This document shows, piece after piece, positions 1 to 6,500 of a stretch of DNA of 8,906 nucleotides. The stretch comes from Bifidobacteriaceae bacterium (GTDB taxonomy: Bacteria > Actinomycetota > Actinomycetes > Actinomycetales > WQXJ01): NCBI GenBank assembly GCA_031278075.1, contig JAITLE010000241.1, positions 1-8,906 on the forward strand. Reading direction: 5' to 3'. Below the pieces are notes generated by a model. That model was given only the letters and a program-made list of their open reading frames with translations, ran no database searches and was not told the origin of the DNA. Made by a program: the position numbers and the translations under genes. The number at the start of each line of letters is the position of its first letter. The first letter of the stretch is position 1.

Positions 1-226
1 GCCCACCTGCATGGACGCCCCCGGAGCGGTCGAGGTGCGCCCGCCTCGGCGTAGGCGGCCCAGCTGCCCGTGGGCGCGACATCCCAGGCGACAGACCCCA
101 TCGGTGAGCCGCGGCCACCGGACGGCGGCGCGCGGCCGCGACACTTCGGCCGAGTGCAGCGGCCGCGCTCCGCCGCGCTCGGCCGGCCCAAACTGGAACT
201 CGTCGGCTTGTGTGAGTTCTACAAGG

Positions 227-254
227 TTGCGCGAGCGAACCTCCTGGATAGGTT
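227..254 (+). promoter_or_regulatory. Candidate promoter of the carboxylase operon
   Basis: A TTGCGC box (227-232) and a TAGGTT box (249-254) are separated by 16 bases. The second fits the actinobacterial -10 pattern TAnnnT. A start of transcription near 261 would give an 85-base leader before the TTG start codon and would place the inverted repeats at 271-330 inside the transcript. Found by eye; such hexamers also occur by chance. Confidence 0.33.
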
Positions 255-270
255 GCTCAGGGAGCCGCTG

Positions 271-330
271 GCTTAGGCTCGAAGGAACAAAGTCAGGGGA
301 CGAGCTGGCGTGCCAGCGTCAGCCCTAAGC
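271..330 (+). promoter_or_regulatory. Nested inverted repeats in the carboxylase leader
   Basis: GCTTAGG (271-277) is perfectly complementary to CCTAAGC (324-330), which ends five bases before the Shine-Dalgarno. Inside lies a second perfect inverted repeat, GCTGGC/GCCAGC (304-309 and 312-317). A third pairing, GGCTCG (276-281) with CGAGCT (301-306, one G-U pair), would exclude the other two. The region could be a structured leader RNA with alternative folds or a DNA operator. No known riboswitch class is recognised. Confidence 0.3.
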
Positions 331-334
331 AAGT

Positions 335-339
335 GAGGA
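335..339 (+). promoter_or_regulatory. Ribosome binding site supporting a TTG start
   Basis: GAGGA lies six bases before TTG 346. It decides the start because no ATG is available in this frame nearby and the frame is closed by TGA at 334-336. The ATG at 339-341 is in another frame. Confidence 0.65.
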
Positions 340-345
340 TGCAGT

Positions 346-2178
346 TTGACGACCACCTTCCCGCGACAACAAGCTCCCGTGCACGATGCCGTCTCCCCAG
401 CCACGGCCCAGCCTTCCGCCGCGGTGGTGGGCGCGCCGCGCGCGGCTGGGGTGGATGGGGTTGGGCTGGGGGTGGGCCCGCACGGGGTGGATGCCCAGAC
501 CGGGGCGGATGAGTCCGGGTCGGGGACTGACCCGACGCTAGCTGCTGGGACGGCAGGGACTGCGGGCACGGCATCGTCGGGGGCGGGACGGACGCGTGCG
601 CAACTCGAAGCCCACGCGGCGCGGCTGCGGTTAGCAGTCGAGGCGGGCGAGGAGGCGTCGCGCGCCAAACAACACGCGCGAGGGAAACTCTCAGCGCGGG
701 AGCGGCTGGACCGCCTCCTCGACCCCGGGTCGTTCGTCGAACTCGACGCGCTGGTGGAACACCGCTCGGACGCGTTCGGCCTCGGCGAGCGGCGTGTGCC
801 GGGCGACGGCGTGGTCACCGGTCACGGCACCGTGGACGGACGGCACGTCTGCGTGTTCGCGCAGGACTTCACCGTCTTCGGCGGGTCGCTCGGCGAGGCC
901 CACGGGCAGAAGATCGCCAAAGTGCAAGACCTCGCTTTGCGGCTCGGAGTCCCGATCATCGGTATTTCGGACGGCGGCGGCGCTCGGATCCAGGAGGGCG
1001 TGGCGGCGCTCACCCAATTCGCTGAGATGTTCCGGCGGAACGTCGCCGCGTCAGGCGTGATCCCGCAAATCTCACTGATTCTTGGGCCGTCCGCAGGCGG
1101 CGCTGTTTACAGCCCGGCCCTGACTGATTTCATCGTCATGGCCCGCCGGACCAGTCACATGTTCATCACCGGTCCAGAAGTGATCAAGACGGTGCTCGGC
1201 GAAGACGTCTCCTTCGAGGAATTGGGCGGCGCCGAAACCCACACCGTCAAATCGGGTGTGGCGCACTACGCCGGAGATGACGAAGAAGACGCCATCGACT
1301 TCGTCAAGACGCTCCTCGGCTATCTGCCGCCGAACAACTTGACCGACCCGCCCGATTACGCGTGGCCCGTCCCGCTGCCGCTCCCAGCCGATCCCACCCC
1401 GTCCGATCTGGCCCTGGACAACTTGATCCCCGACCAGGACAACCAGCCCTACGACATGCATGCGGTCCTAGAGGCGGTGCTGGACCACGGCGACCACCTT
1501 GAACTCCAGGCGAGCTACGCCCCCAATGTGATCACGGCGTTTGGCCGTGTCGAAGGGCGGTCCGTCGGAGTCGTGGCGAACCAGCCGATGGTGATGGCCG
1601 GGACCCTCGACATCGCCGCGTCGGAAAAAGCGGCACGATTTGTGCGGACCTGTGACGCCTTCGGCGTGCCCGTGTTGACCCTGGTGGACGTGCCCGGATT
1701 CTTGCCTGGAACCGACCAGGAATGGGGCGGAATAATCCGCCGCGGCGCGAAGCTGATTTATGCCTACGCTGAGGCCACCGTGCCATTGGTCACAGTGATC
1801 ACGCGCAAAGCCTACGGCGGCGCCTATATTGTGATGGGCTCCAAGAGCCTCGGCGCTGATGTCAACCTCGCCTGGCCGACTGCCCAGCTCGCGGTTATGG
1901 GAGCGGATGGCGCCGTCAACATTCTGCATCGGCGCGCGCTGGCCGCAGCCGCCGCGTCCGGCGCGTCCGGCGCCGACTCTGCCGCCACCGAACGGGCCCG
2001 GCTCATCGCAGAATATGAAAACGCCCTGGTCAACCCCTATGAGGCCGCCCGTCGCGGCTACGTCGACGCTGTGATCGCGCCACGCGACACCCGCCGCCAA
2101 GTGGTCGCCGCGTTGCGCGCGTTGCGCACCAAGCGTGTCGCCACAGAACCAAAGAAGCACGGAAACGAGCCGCTATGA
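346..2178 (+). CDS. pccB: Acyl-CoA carboxylase beta subunit (carboxyltransferase)
   Basis: This is the carboxyltransferase subunit of a biotin-dependent acyl-CoA carboxylase, which moves CO2 from carboxybiotin to an acyl-CoA to give methylmalonyl- or malonyl-CoA in the cytosol. The 610-residue product matches the PccB/AccD5 family from about residue 83 to the end. Visible are the first oxyanion-hole loop (SAGGAVYSP, 249-257), the second (KAYGGAY, 488-494), the VDVPGFLPGTDQE segment (447-459) and the family tail KKHGN (603-607). The start is TTG at 346: an in-frame TGA lies at 334-336 and GAGGA (335-339) sits six bases upstream. Usual family length is about 530-550. The excess is a Gly/Ala/Thr-rich N-terminus of about 80 residues and a short Ala/Ser/Gly linker near 531-549. 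Residue 495 is Ile where propionyl-CoA-specific enzymes have Asp. The stop overlaps accE. A later GTG start (379, 424 or 427) cannot be excluded. Confidence 0.95.
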   Translation: MTTTFPRQQAPVHDAVSPATAQPSAAVVGAPRAAGVDGVGLGVGPHGVDAQTGADESGSGTDPTLAAGTAGTAGTASSGAGRTRAQLEAHAARLRLAVEAGEEASRAKQHARGKLSARERLDRLLDPGSFVELDALVEHRSDAFGLGERRVPGDGVVTGHGTVDGRHVCVFAQDFTVFGGSLGEAHGQKIAKVQDLALRLGVPIIGISDGGGARIQEGVAALTQFAEMFRRNVAASGVIPQISLILGPSAGGAVYSPALTDFIVMARRTSHMFITGPEVIKTVLGEDVSFEELGGAETHTVKSGVAHYAGDDEEDAIDFVKTLLGYLPPNNLTDPPDYAWPVPLPLPADPTPSDLALDNLIPDQDNQPYDMHAVLEAVLDHGDHLELQASYAPNVITAFGRVEGRSVGVVANQPMVMAGTLDIAASEKAARFVRTCDAFGVPVLTLVDVPGFLPGTDQEWGGIIRRGAKLIYAYAEATVPLVTVITRKAYGGAYIVMGSKSLGADVNLAWPTAQLAVMGADGAVNILHRRALAAAAASGASGADSAATERARLIAEYENALVNPYEAARRGYVDAVIAPRDTRRQVVAALRALRTKRVATEPKKHGNEPL

Positions 2179-2390
2179 CGCCGCCACTGCTGACCATCAC
2201 CCGGGGATCGGCGACCGCCGAAGAACTCGCCGCGCTGACCGCATCCCTCGCCGTCGCCGCATCGCTCAGCTCAGCCCACGTGCTTTCCCAGCGCACGATG
2301 CCGTGCCCCCCGCCCGCTCTCCCCTCCGCCGGCGGGTGGATTGGCCGGGCGCAGGGTTGGCGTGACGCGGCGCGGTGGCGCAGGGTCTGA
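2175..2390 (+). CDS. accE: Acyl-CoA carboxylase epsilon subunit (AccE-like)
   Basis: The product is a 71-residue protein. Its first 27 residues, with ITRGSATAEELAAL (8-21), match the start of the actinobacterial acyl-CoA carboxylase epsilon family, which has the pattern RGxPTxEELAALxAxL. Epsilon subunits are small proteins that bind and stimulate the alpha/beta carboxylase complex. The ATG overlaps the pccB stop (ATGA), so translation is probably coupled, and the order beta then epsilon is the usual one. The C-terminal half is poorly conserved and contains a Pro-rich stretch (45-50) and a basic, Trp-containing tail. The last eight codons and the stop lie in sequence resembling the 71-bp repeats that follow, so the natural C-terminus may have been remodelled. 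The family call is good; whether the tail works is not known. Confidence 0.8.
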   Translation: MTPPLLTITRGSATAEELAALTASLAVAASLSSAHVLSQRTMPCPPPALPSAGGWIGRAQGWRDAARWRRV

Positions 2391-2610
2391 ACCGCCGGCG
2401 GCTTCGGCCGTTGGCGCGGGGCTCGGCCCAGGCCAACGTGACGCGGCGGCGCAGGATCTGAACCGCCGGCGGCTTCGGCCGTTGGCGCGGGGTTCGGCCC
2501 GGGCCAACGTGACGCGGTGGCGCGGGGTCTGAACCGCCGGCGGCTTCGGTCGTTGGCGCGGGGATCGGCCCAGGCCAACGTGACGCGGCGGCGCGGGGTC
2601 TGAACCGCCG
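2361..2610. repeat. 71-bp tandem repeats downstream of accE
   Basis: Three full copies (2386-2456, 2457-2527, 2528-2598) differ from each other by only 4-5 of 71 bases by hand count. They are flanked by a diverged partial copy (2361-2385) and a 12-base partial copy (2599-2610). Because 71 is not a multiple of three, the array does not encode a protein repeat. Each copy has the palindrome CCGCCGGCGG (first at 2392-2401) and the inverted repeat CGTTGGC/GCCAACG with a 16-base gap. The array lies between convergent genes. Known actinobacterial intergenic repeat families were not recognised. Confidence 0.93.
2409..2580. terminator. Three stem-loops within the repeats, possible terminators of pccB-accE
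   Basis: CGTTGGC pairs with GCCAACG at 2409-2438, 2480-2509 and 2551-2580. A further GGG/CCC pairing inside, across a two-base internal loop, gives a stable RNA hairpin in either direction. No U-tract follows, so these are not classical intrinsic terminators. U-less hairpins have been proposed to end or protect transcripts in actinobacteria. Their place just after the accE stop fits that role, which is an inference. Confidence 0.35.
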
Positions 2611-2642
2611 CCGCCCGGTCGCGTGCGGCCTGGGCAGGCGCA

Positions 2643-2678
2643 GAACAATGAAGACCGCCCGGCCCGGGCGGACGGTCT
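2643..2678 (-). terminator. Likely terminator of the Bax-inhibitor-like gene
   Basis: On the minus strand an imperfect hairpin begins at the stop codon. AGACCG (2652-2657) pairs with CGGTCT (2673-2678), and CCCG (2658-2661) pairs with CGGG (2665-2668), with a four-base bulge. It is followed by a tail reading TTCATTGTTC on the minus strand, which is T-rich for this genome. Position and shape fit an intrinsic terminator for the minus-strand genes. Confidence 0.5.
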
Positions 2679-3541
2679 CAGTTGTTGCGGAGGATCGCCA
2701 AGAGTCGCAGGATCTCCAGGTACAGCCAGATCAGCGTGACCATCAGCCCGAAGGCGCACCGCCACGCCACCTTGGCGGGCGCGCCGTTCTGCACCGCGTT
2801 CCTGATCTCGTCGAAGTCGACGACGAAGCTGTAGGCCGCCATGATCACAACCAGCACACCCAAGATCACACCGAGCGGGACGCCCAACACCTTGACCTCG
2901 GTGCGCAAACCGAACACGTCCCCGGTCACGCCAGTCCACATCAGGACCAGGTTGACGAGGCTGAACAGCAGGTAGCCGAACATCGCCACCAACAGGATCC
3001 GGTTGGCGCGGCGGGAGACGCGCACCTTGCCGCTGGCGAACAGCGCCAATGTCACGCCCATCACCGAGAGCGACGCGATCACGGCCTGCATCACCAATCC
3101 GGGCCAGATCCGCTCGTAGATGGCTGAGATGCCACCCACAGCCAATCCCTCGAACACCCCATAGAGGATGATCAGGGCCGGGGACGGCTCTCGCTTGAAG
3201 ATGTTGACGAGCCCGAGGACAAGCCCCACGATGCACCCAAGCCAGATGATGTTGGTGTGGGCCGGGGCGATCATCCAGCCCACCGTGGCGCCCACCAGGA
3301 TCACCGCGAACAGGCTGAAAGACTTGACGAGCACATCGTCGTAGGTGATCCGCCCTGTCTGCAGCGGGCCGGCCGCGGGCTGCGCATACATCGCGTTGAG
3401 CTGCGCGGCCCCAGACGGGTCGTGATAACCGGGCCCGTATTGGCCGTAGGCGCCCGAAGTCTGGGCATAGGGCACAGGGCCTCGCGGCGTCACACTCGCT
3501 GTCTTGAACTCGTCCGAACGACTAAAAACTGGATTGCGCAT
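2678..3541 (-). CDS. Bax inhibitor-1-like (BaxI_1/YccA-type) membrane protein
   Basis: This 287-residue integral membrane protein belongs to the actinobacterial Bax-inhibitor-1-like family. It opens with RNPVFSRSDEF (2-12), which is typical of the family and supports the ATG start. A Tyr/Gly/Pro/Gln-rich, presumably cytosolic segment runs to about residue 65. About seven hydrophobic helices follow (near 72-92, 98-115, 121-141, 147-169, 180-202, 217-240, 258-283). The best-conserved part is DFDEIRNAV (242-250) and WRCAFGLMVTLIWLYLEIL (260-278). Related BI-1 proteins such as Bacillus YetJ are pH-sensitive calcium leak channels using paired aspartates. Asp242 and Asp244 are acidic candidates here, but equivalence is not shown. 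The gene lies 35 bases after the stop of the pseudo-helicase on the same strand and may be co-transcribed or leaderless (-10-like TAGCAT six bases before the ATG). The physiological role in actinobacteria is not established. Confidence 0.92.
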   Translation of the reverse strand: MRNPVFSRSDEFKTASVTPRGPVPYAQTSGAYGQYGPGYHDPSGAAQLNAMYAQPAAGPLQTGRITYDDVLVKSFSLFAVILVGATVGWMIAPAHTNIIWLGCIVGLVLGLVNIFKREPSPALIILYGVFEGLAVGGISAIYERIWPGLVMQAVIASLSVMGVTLALFASGKVRVSRRANRILLVAMFGYLLFSLVNLVLMWTGVTGDVFGLRTEVKVLGVPLGVILGVLVVIMAAYSFVVDFDEIRNAVQNGAPAKVAWRCAFGLMVTLIWLYLEILRLLAILRNN

Positions 3542-3547
3542 GAACCA

Positions 3548-3553
3548 ATGCTA
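3548..3553 (-). promoter_or_regulatory. Candidate -10 box for a leaderless transcript
   Basis: On the minus strand TAGCAT fits TAnnnT and ends six bases before the ATG at 3541, the spacing expected if transcription starts at the A of the start codon. No convincing Shine-Dalgarno precedes this ATG. No good -35 box is seen, so the call is tentative. Confidence 0.35.
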
Positions 3554-3576
3554 CTCGCCGGCGACCGCCGGGCGGG

Positions 3577-6500
3577 TCAGCTTTTCGCGAACGCGAGGCG
3601 GGCGATCGACCGTGCCTCCAGCTCCGGCTCCATGAAGACCGGCGCGGTCCAAGCACTGCGGACATGCCAACCGGCCCGTTCCAAAGCGGCCGGCCAATAC
3701 CGCACCTTGGCCCGGATCGACGGTTCCGCGACGAACGCCGCGTCGTCAGTCAAGACGGCCACAACCTCCCGCGCGGGTCCCGAATCCGGCCGGACGGCCA
3801 GCTTCAGCCACGGTCCGGCAGGCGGACCATAGTTGGCTGTGACGTGTGCGCCGCGCCGCGCGACGCGCTTCGCCAAGTCCGCGAACAACGGATCCGACAC
3901 TTGCGGGCCGCATTCCGGCAGCGCCCGCGGATGGGACGCGGCATTCAACAGGTCCTTGAACAGCCGTGGCCCAGACCCCTTGAGCCGTTCGTCGTCGATC
4001 TCCTCTGTGCTGAGCGAGCTGACCACCGTCAGCCGCCGCCGGCCCGCCAGCATCACGTCAGTGAGCGCCGCGGCGCCCGCCTCACCACTGAGGCAGCCGA
4101 ACTCATATAGCACCGCGCCGCGCGGCGACCGCGCCAACCCTGGGGCGAAGATCACCGCGTCGCGGCTCACACCGACGGCGTGCGTCGCGTCAGCGACCAG
4201 CAGCGCCTCCGCGCCCTCGGCGGCCAACGCCCGGGCCACCGTCTGCCGGCCGGCCCGCGCCGCATGCTCCAACGCGGTGCGCACCCGCGCCGCATGGCTC
4301 GCGGTCGCCGTGAAGATCGCGAGCGACTCGTCCGGCCAGCGTGTCAAATGCGCGTCGACCAGCGCCACCGCCGCGTCGACCTCGCTGGATGGCGCGTCGA
4401 TCCGGGTGGAGTTCCCAGCCACCTGGCCCAACGCGTCAATGTGCGTCCAAGTGATCCGCGGCCCGCGTTCCCGGCTCGGGAGCGCGGGACCGAGCGTCGC
4501 ATAGCCCTGCTCCTCCAACAAGGCGGTGACGCGCGGATCACGTTCGTCAACCTCTGTCGGCAGCTTGACATGCGGCAAGAACTCCGCGACCGCGCTGGTC
4601 AGCGTGGTGGACACGCCGGTTCGCCCATCGCCCGGCGCAGCCGCGCTGGGCGCGGCGGGTTCAGCGGAAGGCGGCCAATCGGCATCGTCCACCGTGAAAC
4701 CCGCCGAAGGGCCGGCGGCGCGCGCGGCGTCCCCGACCACCACGACCTGGCGGCCCCGCGCGATCGCGGCGGCGGCCTGAGCGGGCGTCATTGTGTCGGC
4801 GCTGTCGACGATCACCAAGTCGAGGGGCGAGCCGCCCAACTCGGCGAGCGGAATCGCCTGCGGCACCATGACCGGCCCGGCGAGGACGCACGGGCGGGCC
4901 TTGAATGCGACATCGGGCGTCAACGCGAGCGCTTCGCGGACCCCGACCGTCGGCTCCAGGTGCGCCAACTTGAACGCTTGCCCCGGGTGGGCCTCCGCGG
5001 CGCGGTCACGCCACGCGATCGCGGCGGAACGGATCGGCAGCGGCTTCGTGGCGGTGTGCGCGATGTCGAGCTCACGGTACGCGTCGACCAAGGCGGCGAG
5101 CGCGTCGCCGGTCATAGTCGCGAGGCTGGGCCGATCCTTCAACGCCCATGCCAACAACGACGACCACCACGCGAAGTCCACCTCGGCGAGCATCTCCTCG
5201 ATCGCGGCCGTGGCTTCCGGCCCGGTCACGCCCAACTCGGGCCCAGCCGAGCGGGCCCGCAGGTCCGCGACGAGCGGCGCCAAGCCCGCCGCCGTCAACG
5301 CGGTCTCCAAGCGGGTGATCTCGGGCAGGAAATCGAGCGAGTCGCGGTCTGTGTCCAGGCGGTCCAGGAAGTCGAGGACCTCGCTGAACGGCAATTCGCC
5401 AAGCGGCGTCCGCCCGGTCGGCAAAGCGGCGTCCAGCGCCGCGAGATCCTCCCGGACGGCCTCGTATTCGGCGTCGATCTGACGCATCCCGACGGGCAGC
5501 TTCGGCCAGGGGACGCTGGGCGACCAACCCAACCAGATCTCGCGTTGGACCTCGACCCGTTCCAAAGCGCCATGCAGGTCGGCGACCTGCATGCCAGGCC
5601 GCATCAGGTCCCGGGCTTGACGCCTGAGCCGGCCGCGGGTGCGGCGGGACATGTCCACGCCACGTTCGGCGCGCCACTCCTGTGTCGCCGTGGCGGCCAC
5701 CATGTCCTTAGGCGACCGCTCGAAAATCTCGGGGATGAACTGGTCCAAGGCTTCGCGGACGCCGCGCAGCATAGCCAGCTGGTCGCCCCAGCCCCGCACG
5801 GATGTCGACTCCTTCAGCCCGGTCCGGCTCGTCACGTCGCGCATGTGCGCGATGGTCCGAGACAGCCCGCCGCCGCGCAGCCTGTCGAGCGCGGCGAGCA
5901 GCGCCTGCGCGCGTTCCGGTGTCGGCGCGTCCACGCCGAGCCACGCCGTGATCTCCTCAGTGAGTTTGAACAAGCCCAGCTCGGTCGCGGCCTTGAGGGT
6001 CGCTTTGGCTTCTTCGCGGGCGTCGCCGGCGAGGCGTGTGACCGCGGACCGGTCCAGTTGGCACGTGGTGTGCGTCGCCGCCGGATCTTCGGTGAGTTGG
6101 GACAGCGCCTCCAACGCCGCGAACGGGCTGACGCCGAATTGAGGCAGCGGGGTGTGCAACGCTTCGAGGTAGCCGACCAACTGCCCGCAGCGTTCAGCCA
6201 GCGCGGAGCGGATCTGCCCGATCCCGTCCGCGTCGACCATGGGGGGCGTCACCCTCAGCCCGGTCACCAGGCGCGTCAGCGCCTTGGCGCGCCAGTCGGG
6301 GCTCGGCTCCAAGTCCTGGAGGAATTCGCCGAGGCCGAAGGCCCGCAGGGTCCGGGCGACGGCTAGCTTGGCGGCCGCGTCCCCTGACACGTACAGGACT
6401 GTGCGGCCCGACCCGACGGCATCGGCGATCAACGCCGCGACAGTCGCCGCTGTTGGCGCCCCGGCGGGGGCGTCGACCAGCACGGACGCGCCTGTGGCGA

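Larger units (their letters stand above)
1..345. other. Upstream region without a supported gene
   Basis: No reading frame here resembles a known protein; the open frames on the plus strand are Arg/Pro/Ser-rich composition artefacts. What it does hold is a possible promoter (227-254), a nested inverted-repeat leader (271-330) and the ribosome binding site of the carboxylase gene (335-339). Two GCGGCCGC palindromes lie at 132-139 and 159-166. In mycobacteria the equivalent region separates accD5 from a divergent biotin ligase gene. A minus-strand ATG at 12-10 leaves only four codons in the window, too few to call. Confidence 0.6.

Noticed and set aside
1..12. Possible start of a divergent biotin ligase gene on the minus strand
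   Set aside because: Expected from mycobacterial gene order next to accD5, and an ATG at 12-10 has a G-rich stretch before it, but only four codons are in the window.
132..166. Two GCGGCCGC palindromes 27 bases apart as an operator pair
   Set aside because: Such GC-only palindromes are common at this base composition and lie far upstream of the likely promoter.
11..328. 105-codon plus-strand frame upstream of the carboxylase
   Set aside because: Arg/Pro/Ser-rich with no family resemblance, and it would overlap the likely promoter and leader.
1468..2160. 230-codon open frame antisense to the carboxylase gene
   Set aside because: Composition shadow of a confidently identified gene; no recognisable motif and no ribosome binding site.
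2386..2598. 71-bp repeats as a CRISPR array
   Set aside because: The whole unit is repeated without variable spacers, and no cas genes are present.
2271..3236. 321-codon minus-strand frame across the repeats and the membrane protein gene
   Set aside because: It runs through a 71-bp array whose period is not a multiple of three and overlaps the Bax-inhibitor-like gene in another frame.
4180..6366. 728-codon open frame on the plus strand, antisense to the pseudo-helicase
   Set aside because: It is Arg/Gly/Asp/Gln-rich without domain-like sequence and lies in the frame kept open by GC-rich third positions of the minus-strand gene, whose protein has clear family motifs.
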